DNA of 64,000 nt from Archilochus colubris (GCA_023079485.1 CM041085.1:31481121-31545120), one strand, 5' to 3'; counted from the first letter of the stretch, positions 1 to 15,500 are shown. The notes: a model not told the origin generated them from the letters alone. Numbers and translations: made by a program.

Positions 1-392
1 TGGTATAAGCATTCATATGGTAGCTATTGTTGTGACGTTTGAGGACACTTTCCAAGTACAGTAGCAAATGTTACCAGTGCTCTCAAATAGGAGCCTCTGC
101 TCTGACTCTCTCCAGCACCAAACTTGTTGTCTTAAGAATTGCAAAAAAACCCATCCAAGTAGGTTATGAAGACCAGATACTTCCTGAACCAGATGTTACC
201 AGAGAGTTGGAAAAATGAGTTCTACATCTTGTTCTCATTGTGAGCAAGTTTTGGCCCAGAAGATGGTCTTTTTTTGATATCTGACTGTGCTGTTCAAAGC
301 AAAATCCTTGGCATACACCTGCCTTTCTAAGGCTTCAATAGGCAAAGCAAACACATCAGAGGTTATTCACTGGTCTACAGCACTGAACATAC
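1..392 (-). other. MTHFD1L intron 18 (partial)
   Basis: Begins with donor GTATGT at 392. AT-rich; nothing else seen. Confidence 0.85.
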
Positions 393-533
393 CAAATCCT
401 CTGCTGTTACAGGTTCTCCCTTCTTGTCATTAGCCACCACCATTTTCCCTAGCCTCTCCTTCATATCTTGCAGGCTGGTGGTAAGTGCCAGTATGGCCAT
501 AATTTCACTTGCAACAGCGATATCAAACTGAGC
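393..533 (-). CDS. MTHFD1L: MTHFD1L exon 18 (last MTHFD1L exon in window)
   Basis: A 141-bp in-frame exon with acceptor TTTTACAG and donor TTG|GTATGT. Encodes [20 protein letters not shown] through [11 protein letters not shown] (560-606). The FDI.VASE.MAILAL motif is invariant in the family. The following exons (starting with GVTGAL... in relatives) lie left of the window. Confidence 0.98.
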
Positions 534-3500
534 CTGTAAAACACAAATGAGAATTATGAACGAAACCAAAGTCAGGTCAAATACTCACAGGGAATTGTCC
601 AGCATAGGCTCAGGAAAGACAGATTTCACACTGCAGTTCAAACAAGTCCTAAATTGTAACCCACAGCTTTTGAGATTACTCAGACCACAGTAACTTCAAA
701 CACTTTGTTTATATTCCCTCATTAATGTTCTCTGTTACACTTAATTTACTTGGGAACCAGTCTTGCAGAGTGCTTAGAGCCCCTTGGCTCACATTATCCT
801 TAGCAGAAGCTCTCTGAAGGACCAAGAATTTTTTTATGCGGCAAAAAAGAAAATCACCAGATGTGTTCGAAACTTTGCTGGCACGAGCACAGCACTGTGG
901 TTTTGTTGTTTTTTTTTTTTCTCTAACACTGTCCAAAAGTTTTTTATTCTTGTTTCAAAAACATTCTTGTTACATTTGATCACTCTTTTTCTAAATCAGC
1001 TCAAATTTAGAGTCTGCTGCTAGGTTTGCGCTTGACCTACGGAAATGTAAAATATATATTTGCCTCTTTTTCTTTAAAATGAATAAAAATGCACATTCAA
1101 AAAAAAAAAACCAAAACAAAAAAACCCTAAACAGCAGCAACATGTGGCATCAGTTCTTTTGCTCCTGTAGGAAAGCAATAGCACAGTACTTCAACACAAC
1201 ACAAGCTGTGGCTGTTACTTTTCTTTAGGAGCTTGCAGTATACATTAGTAGTATTTGTACTATTTTACTATTAATAAAACGCAGGCCCCATGTTGGCCAA
1301 ACATAAACAGAGAAGAAAGGCAAAGTCACTAATGTATTCTGTGATTGGAATGCAATGTTGGGAGTGAACAAGAAGTTCAGCTTCTTTAGTAATCTCTCCA
1401 TCTCCAGCAATTATACTCTATACAAAAACTTGGTCATTGACATCCTACTGCTATCTATGTAAAAAAAAAAAAAGCCTCCAGGACTTTCTCTGTGTTAGAT
1501 CTCTACCAGATGTATCCCATCTGAGACTGACTGATATCAGAGGTTTGTAGGTACTGTCTTGACAGCTACAATCCAGAGCAACCCTATTCAGGCTGACCTC
1601 TACATTCCTGCACATTTGTCCAAACTTCTGAAGATAACCAAGCACTCTTCTGCGTTGGGCACAGACGAATATACACCACAGAAAACAAACAAACAGAAAA
1701 AAACCCTGTTCTTGAGATTTTCAGCATAGGGATTCAAATGAAATGCTGCATTTACAACATAGATATAGGTGGGTATATATATTCTAGAGAATAGCTGGGT
1801 ACACAATGAACACCGTTAGTGTTGAGACGACAAGGATGCCATTATCTTTTCCGAAGTTAAAAATGTCCCTGGTATGTCATTGCAGCATATGCAGGACAGG
1901 AAATAAGCCTGAAAAATCTATGCCCAACTTGTATACTGGAATATTACCTACCTTTATCAGGTTGTTTATCACCATTCCAAAAAATAAATTATTATCATTG
2001 TTGCTATGTAACTCAACAGGACAGGAAAAGCAATCCCAGATAGATTCTTAAAGAGTGACACAATATTTAATTGAAAAAACGGGCATAAAAGACTGTGGTA
2101 GCAGGTGCTATTTTAACTCTAATAACCTTCATATACCTATGAAGTGCTGACGGAAGCCTTAGCTGTAAAATCACAGCTCTCTATTGATGAAAGGATCCAC
2201 CCACATGGATTCAATTGCAGGATCAAGGGCATCAGTCACATAATACTCTTTAGAAACCACAGCATCCCTGTTCATTAAAATGGAGACTTTTCCGCCTGCT
2301 GTGTTCTGCCATTTTACACAGGTGTCATTGATTTTAAAAGTGCTAGAACATCACTCCAAATATTTATGAAACGCATCTGTTAACTATGAAGTCCTGTTTT
2401 CTCTGGATTAGCTCTGAAATGAGTTTTCCTAAGTGTTCTCTGTTTCTCGAGTCACCAAGTCCATGTTAAAATGTTAGTGGATATGCCATTATATCCAGCA
2501 CATCAACATTGAATACATCAAAGGTCATTTTAGCCAAAACAGTAGAGAGGCAACATTTGACAGCCATATGTCAACCAGTAGTCCATAATAAAACAACCCA
2601 TATTTGACTCAGCAGAATGATTAGTGTAAAATGCTGCACAAAAATGCTGGCAGAACCTGGCTCAAAGCTAATAATCACACTGAGTCATCAAAACAAAACT
2701 AAACACTGGAAAACATTTCAAGTGTTGATGGCATCTGTACTAAATACAGCATCTTGTAACTTCAGCCCCTTATCAGAAATTATGAAGTAATAGTGAGTTT
2801 TCTGTAAGTTATAGACAGAACAGTTATAGACAGATCTGCTGTGTGTGTTCAAAACCAAACCAAGCACGCACTTCTAATGGAAAATATACCCAATCATGGT
2901 AGTGGGGTTAGAACTAGGTCATCATTAAGGTCCCTTCCAACCCCAACCATTCTATGATTTCTCTCTAAAGTTCTCTCCAATTTGACTGTTTCACCTGCTG
3001 AACTGAGAAAAAACATTAGCACTATTTTTTGTGTATTTACGCACAAAGCCTAGAAGATATCTGAAATTACAAACTAAAATTAAAGACATTATTTCCAAAA
3101 TAAATGACAGTCATCTCTACCACAATTTCTGTTTGCTTCACCTCAAAATAGTCAGAACCTCATGAATTTCATGTTCCAGAGTGTTAGATTACAGCATCTC
3201 GGAATTAGGAGCAACTCCACATCATTACAATGCTCCACCTGGCATTGCTGTTCCACACTCCATAGTTTCAGAAATGGATTTATTCATACAACACCCAGAA
3301 CACTGTTCAAACAGTGCTGGAAAAGGCTGGCTTTCAATTTATCAGTAAATTCTTTAATAAACTTCCAGAAGCTTTCATACAGTAATGTAGGTTAGGTTTT
3401 TAAATTACTGCAAATATACACATGCTCATTTTCTGAACTATCCTTTCAAGCCCATGTATGAATGCTAGGCACATGCTCAAAGTTCTTACAATGTAGATCA

Positions 3501-6500
3501 CAAAGCTGAGATGCATGATAAGGAAATGAAAACTTTGAATAAAAAGCTAATGGTCATTTTCAGTCCTCACCAATGAGCCCAATACCATGACTCAATTTTT
3601 TAACATTAAATTCCACGTAAATTACATAGCTAATACATAAATTATTTTATGAACTTAAAAAAAAGTAAGAAAAATCACACATATTAACCTTATGAGGGCA
3701 CAAGGGCATCTTTTATAATAATAATAGGATGACAATGTTAAATCCCTAACATGCTTTTTTTTCAAGTGCTTTCAACACATTGTGCAATATGCATTGGTTT
3801 CTGTTTCTGCAATTTCAGACAAATGCAATAAGTTTCCCTGCAAGAATACAGTACAACAACAACAGATGTTAGCATTACATTTCAAAGAAACATTCTGAAA
3901 GAATTGAAAAAATATCTCTCAGCCTCTAAAACAAAGTCTATCCAGAGTGAGATAGATTAACTGCCTTTACATACCTGACGAACAAATCCTTTCTCTGTAT
4001 TTGCCTGCCCAACTGTTATTTTGCGCAGGAATCTGTCATTTGTATCCACCACTGAAATAAGGAAACAGTAAAAGCAAAACATGTTAAAAAGGCCTCAGAG
4101 AGCTGGATATTTTTCAAGGTATACCTGCTGTGACTCAAGGAAGATTCATCCACTTGACCAGTGTAACCAGACAACGGTGCTCCCGAACGTTAGCATTAGC
4201 ACTGACTTGGTTTCCCTCTTCTACTTGATAACATTAGATGAAAGGTTGAAATACCTCGAATACAGTATCTCTGAACAGTATCTGAAGCTAAAAGATTCTT
4301 AATATTCTAACATGCAAATTAATATTTTACCTACATAAGAAAAATCTCTTAGTAGATACAATGCACCTCAGACCTCAAATGATTTGCTGCATCATTGACT
4401 TACTAAGAATTGATCATAAAGTGCATGATGTAGGTTAAACTTGGTCTGTTTCTATTTTAAAGGGTGATTATGCTGTCAGATGGGTTCTTTCAGACAAGTC
4501 ACTTTCTTGCACATCACAGTAACTAACTCCACATTCAGCTGCACAGCATTCAAGTGAAACTTTTTCTTCAACTGCCAAGACCAACCATCTGCTGCTGTTC
4601 AACACAACTTTGATTTCAGACAATTGGATTTCTAAACTGGAAACACTTTTGGTACTGCAATCTTGTGTCCAAACCTGTGGACTTGCTAACTTCATTAACC
4701 ATCATCGCAAACCAAGTTCTCCAGTTTTGCACTGACAATATTCAACTTCAAATGTGCCTTTGTAGGAACCAAAAGGAAGGACTAGGAATAAATGAAGAAA
4801 TTTCTCATCTGCCGAGAATTCATCAGGATCTTAGAAGAAACATTAGGAGGATGTTGCTGTTTCTTAGGAAAAGAGACTGAACTCCAAGACCTCTCCTTCC
4901 CAGGAATGGCAGTCCCTATAGAATGCAAAACTAAGCTACCTCTATAAATGTTTCTATTTGCATCAACCCTAAAAGAAACAGTGGGAAGTACTCCTGAACA
5001 GCCCAGTCTGTAGCTTGGCAATCAAGTCAGTCTTCTGCTAGATACAGAACTGAGTCCTGTTCATTTAGAGACAGAGAACCAAGGAATCTTCAAATAAGTT
5101 GTGTGTATTGGACATGACTGAGATCACCTCCTCTTACTTTTCCTGCTGATTTTGGAGATGAAGAACTCAGTCAGTATGGAAAAGGATGACATAATCATCC
5201 AAGAGGGACTTTGAATCAGTCCTACACAACCCCACTTCAGGGATGCGAGCGAGCTGGGAGAAAAGCAGGATTTCAAGCCACTTCCCTCTCTTGAGTGTTT
5301 CTCATGGGACTGTTGTAAATACCATACATGCCTTCTTCCCACTACATGATACTTAGGCCCCTAATTTCCTCAGGAATTCCATTTAAGGGATGGTGCAACA
5401 CAGATTTGGCTAACTCAGTTTGGTTTCTATTTATACACAGTTGTGCTCTAAAATACTATGGCAGTGGCAGAAATTACAGAACAGAACCCAGTACATGGAA
5501 GCAGTAGCCTTGTACCAAGCTGTGGTACCATATGCCACTGTGAAGCCATATGGCAAGCTGATATCTCAAGCAGAAACCCAGCCCTTCTCCACTTAGGAAT
5601 TTCAGTCTCACAGGCAGTCTTAAGCAGACCTAAATGTCTTTCCTGCCTACCCAGGCACTGCTGAGACAAGGAAGTTGCCATCCCAGCAGTCTGGACAGCC
5701 AGTGGTCTGCTTTTTACATGGTTCTTTCTAGTGAAATCATGCAGCCTAAACAAGCTTACCATGAAGTTATAACTACCCCTGTGACTCCTTCTAGGCACTG
5801 GGATACAGTGGCTTTCTGCCCATGGTCAGGATTTGTTCTCCAGGTAGATTCCAGTAGATGCACGTAGAAGTAGTAAAGTAAGAACTAATTGCTTTTGCCA
5901 CAAAACCAACTTTTCCTTTTACAATATTTTCCTCTTCCTTACCGAAAGAAAATGTTTCAGGAAAGCTTAAATTCAATCAAATGTTAGGTTTAATATGTCT
6001 GCTTCCTTAAACCCTGAAGATCTGAACAGGATCTGAATACAAGGGGAAGTAGGCAGAAGCTTTCCTTCTTCTCAGTATGTTGTACTTGCTCAAGTTAGTA
6101 TAAGATGACAATGAACTTTAAGCTTGTGACACTTGAAAAGAAACAGGTCCTGGCTAAAATTAATTTTTTAGACTTGATAGCTTTCTCTTCTGCTCTACAA
6201 ATTCCCTGGTATATTACAAGCTTTACTGACATATGGATTGCAGAAACAGTCACAAACAAAACATTTTCCAAGTTATCTAAAATATTCCTAAAACCAATTT
6301 TTTTTCCTTAATGCTTACGATATGTACATAATCTGGAACTGTGTGGAATACAAGTTTCACTAACATTGTTTGAGATAAATTAAATAACTCACTTGAGGTT
6401 AACAGCTGTTGAGAAATGTTGCCTCCTCCCAAGCCCATGATGAGTCACATTACACTAAATATTTGTATTACTCCTTCATCTCAATACAGATCTCTTCCAG

Positions 6501-9500
6501 ACACACTGTGTGACTAATAAAAAACATCTTATGCCACATCCCCCGGTACTATCTTGACAAAAATATCACAAGCCTGAGATGACATCCACACAAAGGGCTC
6601 AGTAAAGCAAGACTCCACTTCTCCACAGATTCACCTTATTTCTCTGGGCATCACAATACATTCCATTTAACAACTATTTTGAACTAATAACCAAATCTGG
6701 TGTTTGAGAGCTTAAGAAGAAGATACAGTCTGATGGAATTTAGCCCAAACTTTATACAGAGTTTATTTGCTTGACAAATAAAAAGAAAAACACAGAAGTT
6801 GAGATAAACAGTGAAATTTAACCCAGCACTAGAATGCAGAAGGGAGTTGTCTAAGGGTGTGAGACTGGATATTGGTTTGCTTGGCATAGTTCAAACCATA
6901 TCACATCTTTCACCTCTTTTTAACAAAGCAAACAACTTAGTATCCTTTAAAAATAGGAAAAACACAGAATCCCTAAGGCTAATTCAGTATCTGAGCTACC
7001 CAGGTTGCTGAACTGGGGAGGACGAGGCACCAAAATCAAGTGAAGTACAAATAAATTCAAACCATAATTATCTAATGTGAGAGAGAGACAGGGTGCCTTA
7101 AAATTGTCAGAGCAACTTATCTTTCAGAATATCAGCAGTCTCACAAGTTACTAAAGTGATTTGACCAAGTTTAGAGCAACATAATGCACCCAAATTTGTT
7201 ACATGCCCACATCCCCTGCTTGCAAATGGGTTGTTTTTACAGTCAGAGAGCAGAAACTGCTCTGATTCTGGTAAAATTAAGCAAATTTGAAATGTTAAAA
7301 TTAAATCCAAGCTGAAGCAAGGATTTCTGATGATATACCTCTTTGCCATGTTATGGTAGATGGGTCAATATCCAGGCGCACAAATTTGTTGATCTCCTCT
7401 TCTGTTAAAGCCCCAGGATCGGTCTTGTTGATTCCCAGCCTCTACATACAAAGAAATTAAAGAAATGATTCAAAAGGTAACTAAAACCACTTGTAACTAA
7501 AACAGGGGCAAACGTAGAGGTAGAAATGAAACAGAAAGGATAAATACTCATAGAACATGAAACTAACAATCTCTTTCTTACACAGAAGGAACTCAATGTA
7601 AACAAAAAAGAAAATTCAACATTACCAATTACTGATAAAAAGATAATTATCTGCTTTCTCCAGCTTGTGGAAATATTTGAAAGACCCATGTGTTGTTTTG
7701 TATGAACTTCTGCTTTGAGAGCCCATCATTCATAAACTCAGTCACTTAAAATGAATGAGCCACTGGCTTCCTGGTTTGTAAATACTCACTATCTCAGCAA
7801 CACCAAAACTTTTTACCTTTTCTTTTTTTTTTTTTTTAAAGTCAATCTACATAAAAATGGACCAGGAAAGTGCGTTTAAGAATTGTAGTTTTATATTGTA
7901 AAATAGTCTTAATTTTTTCTAACATCAGAAAACATTTCTCAGTGAATTAACCAATATGCTTACACCTCAGGACTAAAAATAAAGTAAATCCAAAAGCCTA
8001 AAAATACTCAAAGAAATCTACAGTGACTTCCCTGTTTGAACCAACAGTTATTTCTAGAAAGCTGGGGACATAATTCTGAGAGTATTAGAATTATTTTCAC
8101 TATGCTCCTTTTTTGTGTTTCTCAGACTGTGAGGGAATATTTTCAAATCCAGATGCAAGCACTGGGGCATTTCCCACTGTACTCAGAAATGCAAAAAGCT
8201 GTTGAAAACTACGCCTGTAGTTTCTGACACAGAAAACTCTCCAGTCATTTTTATAATTTTCAACTGCTACAAGGAGGGCTGGGAAGTGAGACTGCAAAGA
8301 AAACAGCCTATCCCTCCCAGGGTCTCAACATTATTTATACTGGATCTAAGTAGGAAGAAAAAAGATGACTGATCTGAAAGCAGATGGGAGGGAGTAAGGA
8401 CAGAGAGCTGAGATGGAAAAGGAGACAAAGAAAGACTGGGATAGAAGCAGTTAAAGAAAGGAGGCAAGGTAGGGAGGTCTTAGGCTAGAATTACTGGAAA
8501 AAAGAGAAAAACGCTGAGGAACAGGAGAATGAGGAAGGTAGCTCCTGAGGTTTAGACAAGGAGTTTGAAAAAAAGAAATTGGTATGGAATCTTCTGTAAC
8601 TACAAATTCAAAGCATGCATCTTTTTACATTTGATTTTTTTATGGCATAGGAAATCACACAAAAAGTAATTCACAGCAAAATAGTGCAATAAAGATTCAA
8701 TATAATAAATCAGTAAACTTTTTTTACTCAGTCACAGCTTATGTGAAGAGAAAGAAATCAGTTTCAATTGCAGAAGTAGTTTTATGAATAACCAAAACAA
8801 TTCCCTTCTTCCCTTACCTGTTACCTTACAGACAGTGTAAACAAGGACAAAATCAATATACTTCAAAACTTTTATGGAAAAGGCTGAGATTTACTCTGCC
8901 GCAGAGGCAAGGAGGCATCATTCACATCATAGTTTATTGTCATTCAAATGAGCAGCACAAAGCTTAAAATCTTATGAGAAACTCTTTTTTTCTTCTCTCC
9001 AAGCAGAAGCAGATGTTGCCTCCATCCTCCTTTCCTCCCCACAATTCCAAACATGCACCTGGCAGCTATCCACTGACACCTGGAGACTCCAGAGTAACAC
9101 TGGTCAGGACTCAAAAGACTACAACAAACATGGAACTGGAAGCAGAAGACTGAAGTTGGCCTTAATGTTCATATTCAAGGGGCTCATATTCTCCTTCCCA
9201 ACGCTGGTGGACTGTGTTGCTCTAGCTACTAAGGAGAATGTCAGCCTCAAATCCAGATAGGTTATTTATACATGAATTGTAAAGGAAGCTCATGTGGAAG
9301 CATTTAGAAAGCAAGATAGGATGCAAAAATATACTATGCATACAAATAAGCTTCAGCCTCAAAAGGAAGAACACTGTCAAATAGACATCTGTAAAACCCC
9401 AGGAGTATTTGCTATAATATACTTTCAACACCATAAAATATTGCAAAATGAAAGAATGTGAGCTTTCAAACATGACTTTACCATAACAGGAATCGTATTT

Positions 9501-12500
9501 TTAAAACTCTAACTTCAATATTTCATTAGGAAAGATGCAGCATTTAAAAACATTACTGATTTATTTCAGGATAAAAGAATAGTAAAAATGTTGGTTATGA
9601 AAATACTATCAGATTTAAATCTTTTTATTTCAAGAAGGATGCTTTTAGAAAAAAGTCTGGACTTCATAAATTCATGAGGGAGGTTTATACAAACTCAATC
9701 CCATACATCAAATAATTTTAAACAAGTTGTTTAAGAGAGTATGTTTTTATGTAACTGAGGAGAGACTACATTAACAACTTACTCTCAGACGGGAAAGCTG
9801 AATAGCTGAAAATCCTCTCAAGCCATTAACTACTGGAACCAGTCTACTATACAAAGCCTAGGAAAAACACATGAAAAGTTAATGAAAGAAAATGTTACAA
9901 CCGTGAACTAGCTAAATAAAAATCTAATATTTTATTTTATTTTGACTCATTTCAGTAGGAATTTCCCAGCCACCTAAGCTGTGGACTTCTGGTTACCATT
10001 TAAAAACAAGTCTGTGAAGGTGGCAGACATTTGAGCAATGCCTATGATTTAACAGCCTAAATCCAATTACCAAAATTACTGTGTTCCTATGTTTCACTAA
10101 AAAAAAAAACAAAACAAAAAACAGATTATGGTGAAAATATTAAAGTTAATCAACTCATTTGGCTTGAAATGTATTTTATTGAAAAACCGAAAAGAAAAAA
10201 ATGCCATGTGGATATAAGAAAATAATTCTCACCTTATCAGACTGAGTGTTTTCGTGCAAGATCCTAGCATCAATAGCAGCAGCCAACAAATTATTCGCAG
10301 CAGTTATAGCATGAATGTCTCCAGTCAAATGAAGATTGAACTAGAAGGTGGAAACGATTTTTTAAAAAATAAGAAACCATTTAACTCAAATTATTGATCT
10401 CAGAGTAGTGGAAACAATTACTGCTGTCTCCTTGAGGTTGTGGCTCTGATTAGTTATTTATCAGTGTAGATTAACTATATCATGCTGAAAATACACCAAG
10501 TTATACAAAGGACTTAGTTTCACCTGATCACACAGTAAACTAACATAGCTTAGTGAAACATAGCCCCATACATCTTTATTGTTTGTTAGATTATCCCAGA
10601 ATGAAAAGCCCATGGCTACATTTCCACATCATCAATACAAATCAGCTTATCATTGATATTTACTATTTGACCTGGACCAGACATGCAGAAAGAACTGGGT
10701 TTGTTCACCCTGGAGAAAAGAAGGCTTAGGGAAGACCTCACTGCCATGTTCCAGTATGAAAGGGTGGCTACCAAATAGATGGAGATTTCCTTTTTACAAT
10801 GAGTCACATGTAAAAAACAAGAGGTAACGGGTACAAGTTATGCCTAGGGAGATCCCTACTGAACATTGGAAGAAAATTTTTCACTGTGAGACTAGTCAGA
10901 CATTGGAATAATCTTCCTCCCAGGGAAATGCTGGGGAACCCAACACTGCACACTTCTAAGACTCAGCTTGACAAACTGCTGTGCCATCTCATCTAAACCT
11001 TGTCCTACCTAGAAAGGTTGTACCAGATCATCCTTGAGATCCCTTCCAACCTGGCACTCTATGATTCTATGATTTCTGCTGAGTCCCCCTGTAGCACACT
11101 GTGCCTCTTGGCTCTGGTGGTGTGTGCCAGCTTTCTGCTAACCCATAGCTGATCAGGTGTACGTTTTGCTGATATGGAGTCTGTGCAACTAAGTTTTGTG
11201 AAAAAAAAAAAAAAAAAAGAAATCAGCAATTTAGATTAGAACTTATGCTAACTAAGTACCATATTTTTTTTTTATATATGTGATGGAAGGATGTGGAAGG
11301 TCAGTTTTAGTTGCACTGCAGCACTGACTGCAAAGGGGCTCCGACAGCACCTGACAACACCTGACACTTTGACTGTGATCATACATGGGAGACAGCATCA
11401 AAACTATAACTAAGTGCTGTTCCCTTTCAAGGTGGTGCTTCACTGGTTCAGGCCATGGAATGGTTTTGGTGAGGTCTAAATTAGACTTGTCTGAGCTGAA
11501 ACCACCACGCATTTCCAAACAAACACTCTGAATATATGTGTGAGCATACCAATGCTACCCTTATGTGTCCCATCACCCAGAAGACCTGCTTGTGTTTCAT
11601 GCTCTGTAAAGCAACACAAAACTCTGCTGTCAGCTACAGTGTGCTGAAGCCCCTGGGCACATGCCTAGAGCCTGCTGACAGTCCCTGCCTGGCACCCCCA
11701 GGGCTCCCCCGTGGCCCAGGGCCCCACATCATCTCCTGGGCCATCAGCCCCTGTCCCAGCAATGCTGCAATAGGGTTGATCTTCAGCTCCCAAAAGATCT
11801 GCCAGACCATGGCCCTGCAGAACCATCCCCAGGGAGATGCCCAGGGCTGGGGCTGCCCCAGTGTCCCCTGGCTGCCTGCTCCTGGGCTGGGGTTGGGACA
11901 GGCAGGGCCAGCAGGGCCATCCCCATGGATGCAGCTGCTCAGCAGCCAGCTCTTGTGAAAATCAATTTTTCATGACAGACATCTGTGTTTCATCATTGGT
12001 TTTGAGCCAAATCATCCTCCTTTTACCAGCCTAGCCAAAGTGATGGTATTCATCCCTCCACAGTATTCTGGGGCTGTGTGCCACAGGAGGATCAGCCTTG
12101 CTAAAAACCAGGGCACCTGCATGAAAGCTGCAATGTTGCAAACCTATGCACTGTCTGCAAAACCTCTTTGCACACCCATCCCACAGCCCCTCAACATCAC
12201 ATAGAAGGCACATGGCCTTGGCAAGGGCCACTTCCAACATTGCCACCGACCAAGTGTTATATTGGCCACCTCAGCTTGCCCACCACATCCCAGAAGGACA
12301 GGGACTTGCTGCCTCCTCCACTGTCTCACCTCCTCCATGGGAATCACTTGGGCGTATCCACCACCAGCTGCTCCACCTACACAGGAAAATATACAATCAC
12401 ATACAACTCACATTCATTTTAGAAAAAAACAATTAACCACCCTTAAAACACGCAAAGTGAAACATAAAGTGCTGGTGACACTTTTTTTCCAGTATTTGAT

Positions 12501-15500
12501 TTATCTTAGGGGATCAATGATGCACCCAAATGATCAAGATTTCCTTAAAAGTTGCTGGCTCTTTTCAGCAGTAAAAAGAGAATTCTTGAACTGAAAGGAA
12601 AGTCTACGCATGATGGCTGGCCCAGACTATCCCTAGATACTAAAGGTATCTGGCCCTCTGCTCCTGCCCAGATTTATAAAACAGTCATGCACATGCATGG
12701 AAAGGACATAGCAGCCATGAGCAAGCACTGTTTCTGAACAAAAACTTCAGGCCCTTGCCTGAGCACTCCTTCCCCACTGCCTCCTAGGGCACAGGCAACG
12801 AAGTCTGATGTAGCCTACGCACAGGTTGAGTGGAAGGAGTAAAGCACTCACATGCACCAGTCTTGGCTGAGAAGCACCAAGCACCAGCAGCTTTTCCGCT
12901 GAAACCAAACTTAAACTTCAGCAAAGCAAAGTAGAGCAGATGGGGAGTGCTTGCCACCAGTCTCAGCTGAGAAATGGCAAAAAAGAGACTGCATTACTTC
13001 CTATCAGCAATGAAGACAGGTTTGAACTCTGGCTGACTCTTACCTGGCCCTCAGGTTCTTAAAAGGTTTGTAGGCAAAAAGGCAGCAGACCACAATTAGG
13101 AGGGACAATTCAGAAGAACAGAAAGAAGAGATTGAGACCTTGCCAAAAGTATGATGCAGACAGAGCTGAACCATATGCATAACTGCCAACTTCCTTAGCT
13201 TGGATATCTCAAATCAGTATGTGTGGACTCCTTCTCATGGAAGAATTAAACAGTAACAGTTAAAGACATCTTTAGAGAGTCTTCAAGCAGAGGAAGGGCT
13301 GGAAGGGTATATACTCACACAAAACTCCTCATGCAGAACTTATTCCTGTGACTTTCATTATGCTTGGGCTTTATTTACATTATTAATACATGTTAAGTAC
13401 ATGACCATAGATATGCCTGGGATGACGTGTGCAAGAAACCTTTATCTTTTAGGTAGAATTATCAAAAAAATACAATTTGCTACCATTCAGACAATCCACT
13501 GAGTTAGTGAAGTGAGTAAAGAACTACAAAAAGCCAAACCAAATCAAACCAAACAAAAAAACAAAACAAACAAAAAAAGGCAAAAAACCCCACAATATTT
13601 CTTTTTAATCTGTAAGAGGTCATAAAGTCTGCAAATATTATGTACCTTTAACTCCAAAAGTAGGTCCTTGGGAAGGTTGCCTCAGACAAGCAAAGGAATT
13701 AATGTTAAGGTGTGCAGTAAGTGCCTGAACGAGACCGACTGTGACTGTGCTTTTCCCCTCTCCTAGGGGTGTAGGAGTTATTCTAGCAAAACAAGAAAAA
13801 AGATTAATCAAATTCTTTGTTGAAGTCAGTCTGGCTAAGGACATTGGAACTTACAGCTTTTCATTTCAATGAAGAATATTTGTATAGCAAATCTCAGTAA
13901 GATTACTTTATCTCCACAAAAATACTACCATAATGTTAGCCCCTAGCTCAAGCTGGAATACATGTGTCTTCTATTTAAGAAATTTACTATGATAGCAGAA
14001 AAGGAGAAGACTGGAGTCAGAGACTCAAACCTCCACACAAAGACTCTGTTCTTGTCCCTTTAATGAAAGAACAATGACAGCTGACTTTGCAAGTAGAAAA
14101 CTTTATCAGTCTTCTGTGAATGAGAGACTTCGCAGTTTAAGGGATGCTCTCCAGCATATTTTTCTAAATTTCTCTACAATGTGTATTAAAAGTCAGGAGT
14201 GTTGTTGGGCTTCTCCTTTTTCCTTTTTTTTTTTTTTTCCCATCACTTACAGTATGAACACCTCGCATCTCCAAAATGCATTCAAGTGATTCATTTCAGG
14301 TACAGCATTTCCCCTTCTTACTGGCAAAAGAAGGAAGGAAGCCCCAGTCTTTTTCTGCTTATACTCATCTCACACAGCTTCTACTTTTTGGCAACGTGTA
14401 ACCACTCATATCTTTGCTGCCTTCACTACCTGCAGAGAAGTAAGTGCCTTAGTGAAGCTGATGTTCAGAACTCATGTTCATTCCCAAGGAAATGCAAGTA
14501 TTCACATGCATCTGAGTCAAAAAACAACCTTTATCCTGTGAACTCATCAAAACTTCATCTAGAGCATCTAGCTCTAATTAGAAGTACTTCCTTTCCCAAT
14601 TAGTAATTTTCCCAAGATATTCCTATCCTCATATCACAATTCATACAGCATAAAAACATCAGTAAAACTGTCAAACGCAAGGAGATGCGTAGAAGGACTT
14701 CCCACAAGCCCCCAAAACTCAGTGCACACAAAAGCTGCAGTGCTAACAGCACAATTTGTATTTGCAGTACTTCCTGTTGGTGGTTACTTCTTTTTTTGGA
14801 ACATCAGACATCAAAATTTCACACTGGAGAGAATTCAGAGACACCATCACTAGGTTGTTCACTCAAATGCATCTCAAAACATGGTAGAAGGTTGACCTGG
14901 CATGCAGTGCCACAGGGACTCTTTACAGCTCTTATGAAACGAGCAAAATCAAAGATGCAGCCTACTATTCAGTGAAGGAAAGGAAATCAGAATTGGCAAT
15001 TGTACAGTCAGAAGGCATGTTGGTCGTTGCATGAAGAACAGTATCTGCCTGTTGCAGGAGATACAATCAAGTGCCACATGACTAAAATGCTCTGGTGACC
15101 TATTCCAAAATGACTACGCAAAATTAGCCAGAAAGCACTGGGAATTTTCTATGAGAAAGACCTTTTTCCAGTGAACAGCAAGAGAAACCCACCACTGATC
15201 ACAGTCTGATCACTGAGCACACTGGGGAGTACAGATTCTGGATATGCTGAATCTCCAGTGCACGGATACTCTGCATGAACCACATTCCTACTAAGAATAT
15301 GTCACTCTGGGAAAAGCAGCCTCCACCAAAGTGGGTATGAAAATGAAGCAGAGGAAGCTTATTTTCACCAGTGTGCCCATGCAAGCACACAATGGCTTGC
15401 AGCAGTAAATAAACCTGTCTTTGCAGACAGGACCCTGACTTCATTAAACTTGCTTGGCCTGCAATTTCAGTGTGTTCTTCAGACTGACTTGTTCATTTCA

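Larger units (their letters stand above)
534..3974 (-). other. MTHFD1L intron 17
   Basis: Holds the CR1 tail at 2900-2961 and the coding-like stretch at 2168-2690. Short A-runs occur near 1099-1128. The rest is plain AT-rich intron. Confidence 0.85.
10341..12329 (-). other. MTHFD1L intron 13
   Basis: Holds the CR1 fragment, A18 run and GC-rich block listed separately. Confidence 0.9.

Noticed and set aside
5448..5867. Open frames on both strands in MTHFD1L intron 16
   Set aside because: They occur in a GC-richer patch without any recognisable product or splice junction.
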